DNA of 64,000 nucleotides. It comes from Rhodopirellula europaea 6C (GTDB lineage: Bacteria; Planctomycetota; Planctomycetia; Pirellulales; Pirellulaceae). The stretch lies in assembly GCF_000338295.1 (NCBI RefSeq), contig NZ_ANMO01000257.1, positions 1-64,000 on the forward strand. The letters are read 5' to 3'. The notes below the pieces were generated by a model that was given only the letters and a program-made list of their open reading frames with translations, searched no databases and had not been told where the DNA came from. The first letter of the stretch is position 1. The number at the start of each line of letters is the position of its first letter. Position numbers and translations under genes: made by a program. This document shows, one piece after another, positions 1-10,028 of this stretch.

Positions 1-886
1 TCAGGATGGAATGCCGGATGTACCAATCGAAATGGAACGCCGCTGGCATCAGGTGATGTGAGATTCGGAAATACGCGTAAATTCTGGCGGCAGAAATTTG
101 TTCCGCATCGGTCGCTCCCCAGGACATCGCCGCGGCTGGAATCAGTCCGAATAGCGACAAGGCTCCTCCGAGGAACAAACCTCGGCTGAAGAATGCCGGA
201 CGAACGTCATCACCTGTCGCAGTTTCCTGTCCAGACGACCGATCGTCGGCAATCGATTGGGAAACTCGCCAACGTTTCGGACCTCGCTCGGTCAGCCAAA
301 ATGCAATTGCGGCAGCGACAACGGACCAGCCTCCGGTCAGCACGTGAAATCCCGCTGCCGCTCCCAGCCAAACCCAACCTCTCGACCATCGGCGTTGGAC
401 GATTTCGGCCAAGCCAAATAGCACCAGTCCATAGGCGGGAACCTTGGCCTCAATCCCACCGATGACCCACTCACCCGCCAAGTTGCCGTGCTGGATTCCA
501 AGAATCCAAAGGACCATGACCCAGACGCTGCTCATCGGCGGCATCCGCATCGCTTGCGTCAGTCGAAGCAGCCCCGCAGCCAACAACGACCAGCCAACCA
601 GCCTTCCAATCCAAGCGGTCACGTTCAGCGAGAGAAAGCGGGTCGGCCATCCGAACCACCAGTAGTAAGTTGCATGTGCCTTTCCCGACGAGGCAAAGAG
701 ATCGTTCGCGCACCAGTCCGGTTGCCAAAAGTTTTTGGCTTTGACGAAGTAGTGTGCTTCATTGACGCCGGGCGCCGCATCGCCAGCATAAAGAAAGCAA
801 ACGCCCATCAACGCCAGCCAGCTCCACGCCAAGGCCGATCGAGAGGGATTGTCCGTGGCTTCCAGTTGCGACGCCGGCGACGTCAC
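1..886 (-). CDS. Multi-pass membrane protein, possibly DUF6798-like (partial, C-terminus off the window)
   Basis: An open frame runs on the minus strand from a GTG at 886 to the window edge with no stop, giving about 295 residues. It begins [14 protein letters not shown] and has several hydrophobic stretches rich in Trp and aromatic residues (for example around [17 protein letters not shown] and [13 protein letters not shown]), so it is an integral membrane protein. The GTG overlaps the pdxA stop as GTGA, which suggests translational coupling in a mutL-pdxA-membrane protein operon. The motif NEAHYF near residue 44 and the Trp-rich layout recall planctomycete DUF6798 membrane proteins, but that is a recollection and was not checked. 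No catalytic motif was recognised. The stop codon and the rest of the protein lie beyond position 1. Confidence 0.7.
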   Translation of the reverse strand, partial: MTSPASQLEATDNPSRSALAWSWLALMGVCFLYAGDAAPGVNEAHYFVKAKNFWQPDWCANDLFASSGKAHATYYWWFGWPTRFLSLNVTAWIGRLVGWSLLAAGLLRLTQAMRMPPMSSVWVMVLWILGIQHGNLAGEWVIGGIEAKVPAYGLVLFGLAEIVQRRWSRGWVWLGAAAGFHVLTGGWSVVAAAIAFWLTERGPKRWRVSQSIADDRSSGQETATGDDVRPAFFSRGLFLGGALSLFGLIPAAAMSWGATDAEQISAARIYAYFRISHHLMPAAFHFDWYIRHSIL

Positions 887-1938
887 GGCACCGCCCACCG
901 AATTGCCGCCAACATGCTATTGATGCTGGCTTTGCCTTGCCAAGCCAGGTCCATGGCCGTCCCGTGGTCGACGCTGGTTCGGATGATGGGCAGTCCAAGC
1001 GTCACGTTGACTGCGTCGTCAAACGACAACGCTTTCAATGGAATCAATCCTTGGTCGTGATACATGCAAACGTAAATGTCGATTCGTTCTCGCATCGCGG
1101 GCGTGAATGCGGTGTCGGGCGACAGTGGTCCTTCGATCGTCCATCCTGATTGCCTGGCAGCCTCAATCGCCGGCAGGATAATCTGTTCTTCTTCTTGGTG
1201 GCTGAACAAGCCGTTTTCACCCGCATGCGGATTCAAACCACAAACAGCAATGCGAGGCGGCAGCAAACTGCCGCGATTTTGGTTGCGACGTTGCACCGTT
1301 TCGCCGGCCAAGTTGATCGTGCGAACCAGCGATTCGGTCTCGAGCTGCGAGGCGACATCGGCCAGCGGAATGTGGATCGTTTCAAGAACGCAGGCGATCG
1401 TGTCGCTGGCCAGCATCATGCGAACGTCTGCTGGTTTGCCGTGCACTGCCCTGCCCGCTCGATCGGCCAACAACTCGGTGTGACCGGGGAAGTCGATCCC
1501 GGCTTGATGCCAGGCTTCCTTCTGGATGGGCCCCGTTACAATCGCGTCGATGTGACCCGACACCGCGGCGTCAATTGCGTCGGTGACGGATTGATAGGAG
1601 GCTCGCCCGGTCGCGGCACTGAATTTTCCTGGGGTGAAGTCATCGAGTTCTTCTGCGGTGAGTTTCCCGCAATCGACAATCACCCCGTGCGGTGCGTCAC
1701 GCGGTATTGATTGCTTTGGCATGACCAGAAACTCGGCCAGAGAGATTGTGCCGGGGCAGTCACAACCGAGTTCTTTCGCGGCCCGTTGGTAGATGGCCGC
1801 GTCGCCAAACAGCAGCGGGTAACCCAGTGACTGAACCTCCGGTGAATTCCAGACTCGAAGAGCGATTTCGGGGCCGATTCCGGCGGCGTCCCCCATCGTG
1901 ATCGCCAGCTTGGGGCGCGAGCGATTCGCGTCCGTCAT
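883..1938 (-). CDS. pdxA: 4-hydroxythreonine-4-phosphate dehydrogenase PdxA
   Basis: 351 residues, close to the usual ~330. PdxA oxidises and decarboxylates 4-phosphohydroxy-L-threonine in the DXP-dependent route to pyridoxal phosphate; it is a cytosolic, metal-dependent, NAD(P)-linked enzyme. The N-terminus [15 protein letters not shown] is the typical family start. Metal-binding histidines appear in GHTELLADR, in [12 protein letters not shown] and in [11 protein letters not shown], followed by [10 protein letters not shown] near the C-terminus. The ATG at 1938 overlaps the mutL stop as ATGA, and the pdxA stop overlaps the next GTG as GTGA, so three genes are tightly packed. The neighbours do not suggest a vitamin B6 operon; the grouping with mutL seems incidental. 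Confidence 0.95.
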   Translation of the reverse strand: MTDANRSRPKLAITMGDAAGIGPEIALRVWNSPEVQSLGYPLLFGDAAIYQRAAKELGCDCPGTISLAEFLVMPKQSIPRDAPHGVIVDCGKLTAEELDDFTPGKFSAATGRASYQSVTDAIDAAVSGHIDAIVTGPIQKEAWHQAGIDFPGHTELLADRAGRAVHGKPADVRMMLASDTIACVLETIHIPLADVASQLETESLVRTINLAGETVQRRNQNRGSLLPPRIAVCGLNPHAGENGLFSHQEEEQIILPAIEAARQSGWTIEGPLSPDTAFTPAMRERIDIYVCMYHDQGLIPLKALSFDDAVNVTLGLPIIRTSVDHGTAMDLAWQGKASINSMLAAIRWAVP

Positions 1939-4052
1939 GGCGACACCGAGGCTTTGCCACGCGGGCCCAGTCGACCAAACATGCGATCGAGTTCATCGCG
2001 GCTGAAGAACAACGCGGTTGGCCGACCGTGTGGGCAATGGTGCGTTTCTTGGTACAAGTCCTTCTGTTCCAGCAGGCTGGTGATCTCTTCCGGAGACAGT
2101 GGATCGCCCGCTTTGACGGCGGCTTTGCAAGCGACGGTGCTGAGCAAGTGATTCAGCAAATCCTTCGGGTTGGGATCTCGGCCGGCGCCCATTACCGATT
2201 CCAAAACGGTTCGCAACATGTCGGCAGGCGGCTTGTTCGGCAGCATCGCTGGGTACGACTGAATCAGAATCGTTTCGCCACCGAAGTCCTCGATTTCCAA
2301 ACCGATTCGGCTGAGCGTGTCCTTCACCTCGAGAGCCGCAGCTCGCTCGGCCGGAGTCAGCGAAACAGGTTCAGGAACCAACAACTGTTGGGCTTCCAAT
2401 GAAGCGTCTTCGTGAAGCACTTTTTGGCAAACACGTTCGTAGAGCACACGTTCGTGTAGCGCGTGTTGATCGATCACGACCATGCCTTTCTCGTCTTGCG
2501 TGACGAGATAGCGCTGGTGCACTTGGAACCCAAGGTGACTCACGCTCGGTGTGGGAACGCCGGCGGCCAGAGCTGCGTCGTGCGACGAGCCGGCTGTTCC
2601 CGGATCATTCGCGTTGGAGCTACCTGAGTTGTCGCCATCCCACGGCGTCATCTCAATGCCTTCGGCGGCTGTCGATGGGCGAGGCGAATCGACACCGGCG
2701 ACGGATCCCGGTGACCAAGTGTTGGGCGAAGCGAGCGGCGCGGACGGGGCTGCCATGCCTGTGGAGGCGTGCGAGCCATGGCCAATGGAGTTGGAATCGC
2801 CGAACGGTCGAAAGTCCGGCGTGCCGCTTGTTCCGCCCAGCATCTGAGTATTGGACGTCGCGGATGATCCCGATGGAGGTCCACCGGTTCGGGCCCATTC
2901 GATCACCGATTGGCGTTGCTGGTCGACTTCGTTGGGACGCATGCCCATGACCGATTCAGGCACCGTTTGGCGTTGTTCCTCTTCGCTCATGGGAGCCGGG
3001 ACCGGGTTGGATCCCACGCGGTGAGTCATGTCGGTCGAAAGGAATCGCTGGCGAAGCGTTTGCAACAACCGGCTGTACACGCGTCCGCTGTCGGTGAAGC
3101 GAACCTCCAGTTTCGCGGGGTGCACGTTGACATCGATCATGTCCGCTGGCATTCGCATTCGCAGGAAGCAAACCGGATGGCGGCCGACCATCAGCATGCC
3201 TCGGTAGGCTTCTCCAAGAGCATGTTGCAGCGCGCGGTCGCGGATGTGTCGACCGTTGAGAAACAGGTACTGCATTCGGTTGTTGCCACGGCTGACCGAT
3301 GGGTCGCAGGCATAACCGGTGATCTGAACGGTTTCGTCTTGGTTTTCGATCGGAATCAACGCTTCGGAGATTTCAGTTCCAAAGAAAGACTCAATGCGGT
3401 CTGCCCAACGAGGCGTCGGCAACAGGTCGAACATCTCCTTGTCGCCGTTGCGAAGGACAAAGTGAACCTTCGGGTTGGCAAGGGCCAAACGCGTGAAGGC
3501 TTCGACGATGTGCCCGCGTTCGGTTTGCGGGGTCTTCAAGAACTTGCGACGAACAGGTGTGTTGAAGAACAGGTTCCGGACTTCGATCACGGTGCCGACC
3601 GGGCATCCGCACGGACCGGGTGTTTCGATCACTCCGCCGCGAATATCGATTTGGCAGCCACCGTCTTGGCCTTCGGCGCGGCTGCGGATGGTCATTTGAG
3701 AAACGCTAGCGATCGATGCCAGGGCTTCGCCGCGAAAACCGAGGGTGCCGACGTGGAACAGCGATTCGTCGTCGGGCAGTTTGCTGGTCGCGTGGCTGGT
3801 CACGGCCAGCGGCAATTGCTCCGCCGTCATCCCGCAGCCATCGTCGCTGATCCGGATCAGCTCGACGCCGCCACCCTCGAGGCTCAGTTCAATCCTCGTC
3901 GAACCCGCATCGATGCTGTTTTCGAGCAGTTCTTTAACCACCGAAGCGGGCCGTTCAATCACCTCGCCAGCGGCGATTTGATTGACCAGATGGGCCGGCA
4001 ATTGGCGGATGATGCGAGGTGGCTGGGCGGTCGTGGCGGTGGGCGTGTTCAT
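1935..4052 (-). CDS. mutL: DNA mismatch repair protein MutL
   Basis: About 705 residues. MutL couples MutS mismatch recognition to strand removal. The N-terminal GHKL ATPase motifs are clear: [25 protein letters not shown] and [10 protein letters not shown], followed by a transducer domain. A Ser/Gly/Pro-rich linker (roughly residues 340-500) leads to the C-terminal dimerisation and endonuclease domain. There [12 protein letters not shown] fits the metal-binding pattern DQHA(X)2E(X)4E and CPHGRP is also present, so this is an endonuclease-type MutL, as expected in bacteria without MutH. The ATG at 4052 is preferred; a GTG six bases upstream (4058) is also open. A 17-bp inverted repeat lies just upstream at 4217-4271. 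Confidence 0.96.
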   Translation of the reverse strand: MNTPTATTAQPPRIIRQLPAHLVNQIAAGEVIERPASVVKELLENSIDAGSTRIELSLEGGGVELIRISDDGCGMTAEQLPLAVTSHATSKLPDDESLFHVGTLGFRGEALASIASVSQMTIRSRAEGQDGGCQIDIRGGVIETPGPCGCPVGTVIEVRNLFFNTPVRRKFLKTPQTERGHIVEAFTRLALANPKVHFVLRNGDKEMFDLLPTPRWADRIESFFGTEISEALIPIENQDETVQITGYACDPSVSRGNNRMQYLFLNGRHIRDRALQHALGEAYRGMLMVGRHPVCFLRMRMPADMIDVNVHPAKLEVRFTDSGRVYSRLLQTLRQRFLSTDMTHRVGSNPVPAPMSEEEQRQTVPESVMGMRPNEVDQQRQSVIEWARTGGPPSGSSATSNTQMLGGTSGTPDFRPFGDSNSIGHGSHASTGMAAPSAPLASPNTWSPGSVAGVDSPRPSTAAEGIEMTPWDGDNSGSSNANDPGTAGSSHDAALAAGVPTPSVSHLGFQVHQRYLVTQDEKGMVVIDQHALHERVLYERVCQKVLHEDASLEAQQLLVPEPVSLTPAERAAALEVKDTLSRIGLEIEDFGGETILIQSYPAMLPNKPPADMLRTVLESVMGAGRDPNPKDLLNHLLSTVACKAAVKAGDPLSPEEITSLLEQKDLYQETHHCPHGRPTALFFSRDELDRMFGRLGPRGKASVSP

Positions 4053-4216
4053 GGCCACAACTTACCGCGCGAGCCCTGCATCGCACCAGGATCATCGTTC
4101 GGCGAAGCGGCAGATTGACCGGTTCTCGCCATGGAGGAAACGATTCGCCGAAACGGCCGGGAAATCCCTCGCAATCGGCAGCGTTGCCAAAATCGCGGCG
4201 TTTTGACTGCCCGTTT

Positions 4217-4271
4217 GTGGCATGGGCTTCCAGTCTGTGGTCGAGCAGCACGGTCTGGAAGCCTATGCCAC
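4217..4271. repeat. Palindromic intergenic repeat, GGGCTTCCA type, copy 1
   Basis: The arms 4217-4233 (GTGGCATGGGCTTCCAG) and 4255-4271 (CTGGAAGCCTATGCCAC) are reverse complements with one mismatch across 17 bases, with a 21-base spacer. It lies between the sulfatase stop at 4293 and the mutL start, so it could end the sulfatase transcript, but no T-run follows. Its core GGGCTTCCA matches the palindrome at 31946-32008. The rest of 4059-4292 holds no gene I can support. Confidence 0.7.
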
Positions 4272-4292
4272 ATTGGTGGGCTAGGAGAGCCG

Positions 4293-5747
4293 TCAGTCTG
4301 TCGACGGTTTCCATCCTGGTCTGCCTCGGCGGTTGTTTCTTACCGCTTGTTCCCAGGCAAGGTACTTGCCTCTCAGACGGTCCAGCTCACCAGGGTTTTG
4401 CGAGGCCAAATCATTCTGTTCGCCGATGTCATCGGTCAGATGGAAGAGCCATTCCTGGATCGTTGTTCGGCCGTCGGTGGTGGCTTTTTCTTGCCGGACA
4501 TACTTCAGCTTCCCGTCCCGTATGCCGCCCCAGACTTGAGGGTCGCGAGGTTTCCGCCAGTGCAGCGTGCGGGGTTCAGGCGGTTCACCCGAAGCGGCCA
4601 GCGACAGGACGTCGATCCCTTCCATCGCGTCTTCTTGGGCGGGAGTGATCCCAGCGGCGGCCAGCATCGATGCGGTCAGATCGAATGTGATCGTGACTTG
4701 CTGGCTGACTGTGTCTTCTGGCAAATGGCCGGGCCAACGAGCGATCAACGGAACGCGAATGCCGCCCTCGAAAGTCTGGCCTTTGAATCCTCGCAGCGGT
4801 TCGTTGCGACTCGCCGACGTGCCACCATTGTCGCTGGCGAAAATCACCAGCGTGCGATCGGTCATCCCAGATTCCTCGATCGCGTGAAGCACCTTCCCGA
4901 TGCCTTCGTCCATGTGACGCACCATCGATCGGTAGACACCGGGCGGATCGTCGCTCTGTTTCCAAAGTGGTGAATCCAGCGGCAGCGGATCGACGGGAGA
5001 CTGACCCGGCGGTTGATAAGGCGTGTGCGGTGCGGTGTAGGGCAAGTACAGGAAGAAAGGCTGCTCACTGTCGTTCCGGTCGCGAACATATTGCACGGCG
5101 TGATCGGTGATCGTGTCCGTGAAGTAGCCTTCGCCGCTGATCGGCCGGCCGTTGCGGAACAGGTTGTACGTGGCGACCGAATCGAGGTAGTGGTAGTAAT
5201 CCATCGCACCGCCGATGCAGTACAACGCTTCCTCAAATCCATGTTGCATCGGTGAGAATTGGGCTTCGTAACCCAGGTGCCATTTTCCGAACAATGCCGT
5301 TTCATAACCGACGTCGGACAGACGCTTCGCCAACGTTGGCCTGTCGGCGGGCAAACCCAGTTCGCTGACTAAGTGCAAACGAATCGCATCGTCATAGCGT
5401 CCAACATTGCCGACTCCAATTGCACATTCCAAACCGCCCACATGTTGTTGATAGCGACCTGTTAAGAGCGCCGCTCGAGTGGGCGAGCATTCGGGGCCGT
5501 TGGCATAGGCCTGCGTCCAGCGAACACCTTGCCTGGCCAGCCGATCCAAGGTCGGCGTTGCTTGCGCGTCGTTGCCATAGCAACCCAGGTCTCCGTAGCC
5601 GAGGTCGTCCGCGAGGATCAACACAATGTTCGGGCGGTCGTTGGGATCGGCTCTCAGCGAAGTGGGGACGCAGGCATGAAAGTACAGAGCAGCCATTACC
5701 CAAACGGTGAGTGAGACGACCCGTGGATTGATATGAATGGGAGACAT
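4293..5747 (-). CDS. Secreted sulfatase (formylglycine-dependent, CSPTR type)
   Basis: 484 residues. A hydrophobic N-terminus (residues 8-28) looks like a signal peptide. It is followed by RPNIVLILADDLGYGD, the metal-binding DD of the alkaline-phosphatase-fold sulfatases, and GPECSPTRAALLTGRY, where Cys87 in CSPTR would be converted to formylglycine. Further family signs are LFGKWHLGY, FLYLPYTAPHTPY, IFASDNGGTS and the C-terminal WGGIRDGKLKYVRQ. The protein probably cleaves sulfate esters from polysaccharide in the periplasm or outside; the substrate cannot be read from sequence. An AAGG sits just before the ATG. It is the 3' member of a row of minus-strand genes with another sulfatase and a ceramidase-like protein, 136 bp from its neighbour. 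No sulfatase-maturing enzyme is in the window. Confidence 0.92.
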   Translation of the reverse strand: MSPIHINPRVVSLTVWVMAALYFHACVPTSLRADPNDRPNIVLILADDLGYGDLGCYGNDAQATPTLDRLARQGVRWTQAYANGPECSPTRAALLTGRYQQHVGGLECAIGVGNVGRYDDAIRLHLVSELGLPADRPTLAKRLSDVGYETALFGKWHLGYEAQFSPMQHGFEEALYCIGGAMDYYHYLDSVATYNLFRNGRPISGEGYFTDTITDHAVQYVRDRNDSEQPFFLYLPYTAPHTPYQPPGQSPVDPLPLDSPLWKQSDDPPGVYRSMVRHMDEGIGKVLHAIEESGMTDRTLVIFASDNGGTSASRNEPLRGFKGQTFEGGIRVPLIARWPGHLPEDTVSQQVTITFDLTASMLAAAGITPAQEDAMEGIDVLSLAASGEPPEPRTLHWRKPRDPQVWGGIRDGKLKYVRQEKATTDGRTTIQEWLFHLTDDIGEQNDLASQNPGELDRLRGKYLAWEQAVRNNRRGRPGWKPSTD

Positions 5748-5797
5748 GTTGGAGCCTTAATGGAGTCAAACAGGTACGCAGGTGTCATCGGGTATCT

Positions 5798-5857
5798 GAG
5801 CCGTTTGGCGTTAGCCACAGTTTCCACGTACAACCGGGGTTAACGTCCAAACGGCTC
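5798..5857. repeat. Palindromic intergenic repeat, GAGCCGTTTGG type
   Basis: The arm GAGCCGTTTGGCGTTA at 5798-5813 faces TAACGTCCAAACGGCTC at 5841-5857. The two pair over 16 positions with a one-base bulge, around a 27-base loop. It lies in the 136-bp gap between two sulfatase genes. I recall GAGCCGTTTGGCGTTAGC palindromes as common intergenic elements in Rhodopirellula genomes; no other copy was seen in this window. Confidence 0.6.
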
Positions 5858-5883
5858 ACGAGACGGAACCCGATCGTTCGAGA

Positions 5884-7362
5884 TCACGAACCCGGTTGGA
5901 CGGATTCGCTCGGCAGCATTTCCAATCTTCGAGGCGAAACGTCCGTGGATTTGCCGGCTGGTCGTTGGCCCCGGCCGGGGCGATCTTTGTCACCCAGATC
6001 CTGACGAGCTTGTTCGGCCAATGCAGTCAGTTGAGCAACGATCTCAGGACGCGTCTCGGCAATGTTGTGCTGGCAAGCAATGTCATCCACCACGTTGAAC
6101 AAGAGCGTTGTTGGTTTCTGCGAAGCGTTGAAGTGCGGGTGTCCGGGCGATGCGTCGACGGGCAGGAACATTTTCCAGGGACCGGAACGGATGGCTTGCA
6201 GTTGATCTTGATGGTAGTAGTAGAACGCTTCGTACGGCGTCTTGGCGTTGGGTTCACCAAACAGCAGCGGAGCGATGTCGTGGCCATCGAGTTTGCGATC
6301 CGACGGCAGTTCACATCCGGCTAGATTTGCAAACGTAGGCAATAAATCCATCGTGGTTGTCAGTTCGTCACACTGAGTTCCGGCGGGCACTTTACCGGGT
6401 TGCCAGACGATCGTGGGAACACGAAAGGCACCTTCGCTGGTCGTGTACCCGCGACCGTGAAGCGGCAAGTTGGAACCTCGGCTCAAGTCATCAGGATCGC
6501 GGTTGATGGGAGCACCGTTGTCGGAGGTCCAGATCACGAAGGTGTTTTCCGCGATGCCTAGTTCAACGAGCTGGTTCAGTATCTGACCGATCGACCAATC
6601 CAATTCTTCGACCGCGTCTCCCCAGGGACCGTTCTGGCTTTTGCCGCGAAAAGCGTCGCTGGAAAACGGTGTCTTGGTGCTGCCAGGCATCGCTTGTGGA
6701 AAGTACAGGAAGAACGGTTCCTCCTTGTGCTCGGCAATCCATTGCATCGCTCGTTCGGTGTAACGCTTGGTTAATCCGTCTCGGTTGCACGGGGCTTCGA
6801 TGACGGTCTCGTTTTCCATGAGAGGCAGAGGTGGCCAGTACGATCCATCTCGCTCCCAAACCCGCTCGGTCATGTCGTCGGAGTATGGCACTCCGAAGAA
6901 CCAATCAAACCCCTGACGGGTCGGCAGGAATTCCGGTTGATCACCCAGATGCCATTTTCCAACCAATGCGGTGGCGTAGTTCTGTTGTTTGAGAATCTCC
7001 GCGATTGTGAATTCGTCGGGATGCAAGCCATAGGGAGAGACAGGACGCAAGACCGCGCCATCGCGATCGTTCAGATGCATTCCAACTCGTTGGGCATAGC
7101 ATCCGGTCACGATGCTGGCACGCGATGGGGTGCAGACGCCTGCGGTGACGCAGAAGTGAGTGAACGTTCGCCCTTCCCTTGCCATGCGGTTCAGGTTGGG
7201 CGTTCGATGCAACGTCGATCCGAAGGGCTCGATGTCGCCGTAACCGAGGTTGTCACAGTAGACGATGATGAAATTCGGTTTGGTCGGCTCGGCTGCCGTT
7301 CCGATGCCGAGCAACGGTGACGTTGTAAGCAGCGTCACGATCCATCCAACAAGCCAACGCAT
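5884..7362 (-). CDS. Secreted sulfatase (CTPSR type)
   Basis: The ATG at 7362 gives about 492 residues starting MRWLVGWIVTLLTTSPLLG, a good signal peptide, and overlaps the upstream ceramidase-like stop by one base (TGATG); a longer frame open to 7455 would lie inside that gene. The metal motif is FIIVYCDNLGYGD, with Asn replacing the second Asp of the usual DD. Cys77 in GVCTPSRASIVTG is the formylglycine site. ALVGKWHLGD, FFLYFPQAMPGS, IWTSDNGAP and the C-terminal IRSGPWKMFLP complete the sulfatase pattern. The CDNLGYGD form recalls the N-acetylgalactosamine-6-sulfatase/arylsulfatase A group, but the substrate is unknown. The coupling suggests it is made together with the ceramidase-like protein. 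Confidence 0.92.
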   Translation of the reverse strand: MRWLVGWIVTLLTTSPLLGIGTAAEPTKPNFIIVYCDNLGYGDIEPFGSTLHRTPNLNRMAREGRTFTHFCVTAGVCTPSRASIVTGCYAQRVGMHLNDRDGAVLRPVSPYGLHPDEFTIAEILKQQNYATALVGKWHLGDQPEFLPTRQGFDWFFGVPYSDDMTERVWERDGSYWPPLPLMENETVIEAPCNRDGLTKRYTERAMQWIAEHKEEPFFLYFPQAMPGSTKTPFSSDAFRGKSQNGPWGDAVEELDWSIGQILNQLVELGIAENTFVIWTSDNGAPINRDPDDLSRGSNLPLHGRGYTTSEGAFRVPTIVWQPGKVPAGTQCDELTTTMDLLPTFANLAGCELPSDRKLDGHDIAPLLFGEPNAKTPYEAFYYYHQDQLQAIRSGPWKMFLPVDASPGHPHFNASQKPTTLLFNVVDDIACQHNIAETRPEIVAQLTALAEQARQDLGDKDRPGRGQRPAGKSTDVSPRRLEMLPSESVQPGS

Positions 7363-8828
7363 CAGTTGTCCTCTAGTTGGCTTTGAAACATCTCCAGCAA
7401 CGCTGCGACGATTTTGGTGGTTGCTTCCTTCTCGACGTAGTTGGTTCCCAACCAAGTCTCATAGCCGCCCAAGCGATGTTGCTGCGGAGTCGGCAAGTAC
7501 CCGAAGGAGCCGTTGGCGAGCTCGATTGTGAAGGTGTTTTGAAAGGGGCTGCGGTCTTTCAGTTCCAATCCCGTTTCGGTGAACGTTTCAAACGGGATCG
7601 CGGCGATTCCCAAATCGCCAATGCGAAGAGCCTGCAGTTGAATCTCCACTTCCTTGGGCCCCGCCAAAATTTTCGCGATTCGATCGGCATAGATCTCTTC
7701 GCGGCGATGGCCGCTTCTTGGATTGTCGTCGTCGCCACGTTTGATTTGCTCAAAGTGCGAGATCATCTCCGAGGTCGGTTGTCTGGTCTTCAGCGTCAAC
7801 GTCGTGTGCTCGGCGGAAAGTGGCACCCAATCGCGGAAATCGATCTGCTGGTGGGCTTCGAACACGCGGCTGGCGACCTTCTCCGCAACCTCCTGCATCT
7901 TCTCGTAGGGATCGTACTTTCGCGGCGATTTGTCAGCGAAGTTGATGTTGTTCACATCGCCGCTGGTGCCATTGGAAAAGATGCCGACAAACGGTGGCGA
8001 TTGATTGGTTGCCCCAAGTTTCTGTTCGATGAATTTCGCGAAGTAGCCAAAGTAGTCCGCCGAGACTTCTCCGGATCGAACGCCGCCGACGTAGTGCAGC
8101 GAATAATTTGCCAGCAGGGCGATCGGCCGGCCGTCGGGGCTCTGCACTGAGACGAAGCTGATTTCGGGATCGGTCGGACCCGCGGGGCGATCCAGTTTGG
8201 AGCTGCCGCGAGGTGGATTCATCCGGACTTGATCGGTGCCGCCAAAAGGATTGGCCAACAAGCTGGCGTCGGTGACAAACCAGCGACGGTTGAAGACTTC
8301 CGACGGTTCATCCACGCTTCCCCAACCAATTTTGGCCGGTTCCAGATTCGCCATCGCACGACGGATGCCGTCCGAAATCCGATGGGCAACGAAGGTTTGG
8401 TAATCCGTCAGTTTGTATTCGTTGGCGGTTTTCAGGTCTCCGCGAGCGGTGGTTGCCGAATGGGTGTGCGTGGATGCCAACAGCATGTTGGAGACTGGCA
8501 ACCCGGTCGCATCAGACGCTTGCTGTTTGGCGAGATCGAAGACTTCCACGGGGATGCCGACATTGTCGCAAAGGACGATGGCAAGCTTGGTCGTGCCGTC
8601 ATCCAACACCAGGCAGCGAGCGTGAAGTTCATCATGCACATTGGTGGCCGGGATCGGTTTCCATCCGCCGACAATCATCTCACCCAGTGGCGGCGTGATG
8701 TTGCTGGTGGCAGCTCCAGCCCGAAAGACCGGGTTGGAATCCTCGGCATTGAGAATCAATCCGCCGCTGAAAAGAAGACCGGCGACACATAGTGAGAGAA
8801 GGACTCTGTAAAAGGCAGGCCGTGGCAT
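7362..8828 (-). CDS. Neutral/alkaline ceramidase N-terminal-domain protein, secreted
   Basis: 488 residues from the ATG at 8828, chosen because AAGGATC lies just upstream and a signal peptide (MPRPAFYRVLLSLCVAGLLF) begins there; the frame is open to 8945. Motifs fit the neutral ceramidase N-terminal family: FRAGAATSNITPP after the signal, LASTHTHSAT (metal-binding histidines), YSLHYVGG and NGTSGDVNNINF, where the Ser/Gly/Asp region corresponds to the catalytic loop of neutral ceramidases. Such enzymes hydrolyse the amide of ceramide, but many bacterial relatives lack the C-terminal immunoglobulin-like domain, as here, and have no tested substrate. Its TGA overlaps the start of the sulfatase gene downstream, so the two are probably co-translated, perhaps acting on sulfated lipid or glycan; that last point is inference. 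Confidence 0.8.
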   Translation of the reverse strand: MPRPAFYRVLLSLCVAGLLFSGGLILNAEDSNPVFRAGAATSNITPPLGEMIVGGWKPIPATNVHDELHARCLVLDDGTTKLAIVLCDNVGIPVEVFDLAKQQASDATGLPVSNMLLASTHTHSATTARGDLKTANEYKLTDYQTFVAHRISDGIRRAMANLEPAKIGWGSVDEPSEVFNRRWFVTDASLLANPFGGTDQVRMNPPRGSSKLDRPAGPTDPEISFVSVQSPDGRPIALLANYSLHYVGGVRSGEVSADYFGYFAKFIEQKLGATNQSPPFVGIFSNGTSGDVNNINFADKSPRKYDPYEKMQEVAEKVASRVFEAHQQIDFRDWVPLSAEHTTLTLKTRQPTSEMISHFEQIKRGDDDNPRSGHRREEIYADRIAKILAGPKEVEIQLQALRIGDLGIAAIPFETFTETGLELKDRSPFQNTFTIELANGSFGYLPTPQQHRLGGYETWLGTNYVEKEATTKIVAALLEMFQSQLEDN

Positions 8829-8946
8829 GCTTTGATCCTTTTGGTTCAGGGGATGAATTGGGAGGGAAGGATCGATGAACGGGCGGCAATCGATGTGGTT
8901 ATAATCGAGCAGGCTGCAGGATGAACAAAATGGAGGCGGGGCCAAC

Positions 8947-9969
8947 TTGAGCGACGTGAACTGCTCGATTCAGAGCGACGAGACAAATCCGAAACCTACC
9001 AAGCGACAGAAGACGTCGTTCGCTGGGATTCTGAAAGTCTTTTGTATTGGCAGCATCCTGGCCGTTTCTTTATTAGCGTTTCCGAGTGTGCTCCCGTTCG
9101 TTGTCGCCGTCTGGATTGTTTGGCATCTCGTTCTAGTTCGATATGATCGCCCAGCCTATTTGCCGCTTGTCGCTGGACTCGTCATCTTGCTCGTGAAGTT
9201 TCTGCCTCGCACCCCGGCATCCATAACACTTAGCGGTCTGATGTTGGCGATGGTCGTCATTCGGATGCGTATGAGCATGACGTTGCCAAGGCGTGTAACT
9301 CTCTGTACTTCACTTGCACTGATCGCGACTTGGACATGGTTTTGCGTCGAATGGCAAGTCATTCAAAATTGTGGTCGCGAGTTGACCTTTGACCCGTCTC
9401 GCTCGATCGTTTGTCTGGGAGACAGCTTAACGGACGGGATGCTACCGGATCACGGTTTCCCTGATCCGCTAAGCAAAATGCTTGAGGTTGAAGTCATCAA
9501 TCTTGGAACATCCGGGATCGCAACATCCCAAGGACTCGGTCAGATGCAGCGGGTTTTTTCTCACGATCCTCAGCTCGTAATCGTTGAGCTGGGAGGTCAT
9601 GATTTTTTGCAAGGAAAGAGTCGCGATCAGACCAAGGCAAATCTTTTGCAAATGATCGACCAATGCCGCCTGCAAAATGCTGAGGTGGTTCTAATGGAGA
9701 TCCCCCGCGGATTTATGTTCGATCCTTTCTGGGCCCTGGAAAGAGAGATCGCCTATGAAACCGATGTTCAATTGGTTTCCGACACTTGGCTGCGGAAAAT
9801 CGTGCTCATGAGCCCCTACGCTCCGCCCGGTCGATGGATGCCAAATTCTCGACTCAGCGATGATGGTATCCATAGCAATGCTCGTGGAAGCGAGATGATT
9901 GCACGACATGTCGCAAGATCGATTCGCCAGATGTACGGTGATTCCATTTTTCAAACTAGCTACCAATGA
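8947..9969 (+). CDS. Membrane-anchored SGNH/GDSL hydrolase
   Basis: 340 residues. The N-terminal ~130 residues carry three or four hydrophobic segments (residues 24-62, 68-85, 90-110). The C-terminal half is an SGNH hydrolase: block I CLGDSLTDG (nucleophile Ser), the Gly block LGTSGIAT, block III ELGGHDF in place of GxND, and block V SDDGIHSNARG with the catalytic Asp-x-x-His. Such enzymes remove acyl or acetyl groups from lipids or sugars. The start is a TTG at 8947 with GGAGG at 8932-8936 and about 10 bases of spacing; no in-frame ATG exists before the membrane region, which supports it. It diverges from the ceramidase-like gene and its TGA overlaps an ATG of the next frame. Confidence 0.85.
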   Translation: MSDVNCSIQSDETNPKPTKRQKTSFAGILKVFCIGSILAVSLLAFPSVLPFVVAVWIVWHLVLVRYDRPAYLPLVAGLVILLVKFLPRTPASITLSGLMLAMVVIRMRMSMTLPRRVTLCTSLALIATWTWFCVEWQVIQNCGRELTFDPSRSIVCLGDSLTDGMLPDHGFPDPLSKMLEVEVINLGTSGIATSQGLGQMQRVFSHDPQLVIVELGGHDFLQGKSRDQTKANLLQMIDQCRLQNAEVVLMEIPRGFMFDPFWALEREIAYETDVQLVSDTWLRKIVLMSPYAPPGRWMPNSRLSDDGIHSNARGSEMIARHVARSIRQMYGDSIFQTSYQ

Positions 9970-10028
9970 AGGTGGTTCAGCTAAACTCATTGATCGTTGG
10001 TGTCTTCGCCTCTTCCGAGAGAGTCTCG

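Noticed and set aside
2910-4118. 402-residue plus-strand open frame
   Set aside because: It lies antisense to mutL, whose motifs are unambiguous; the composition is that of a shadow frame.
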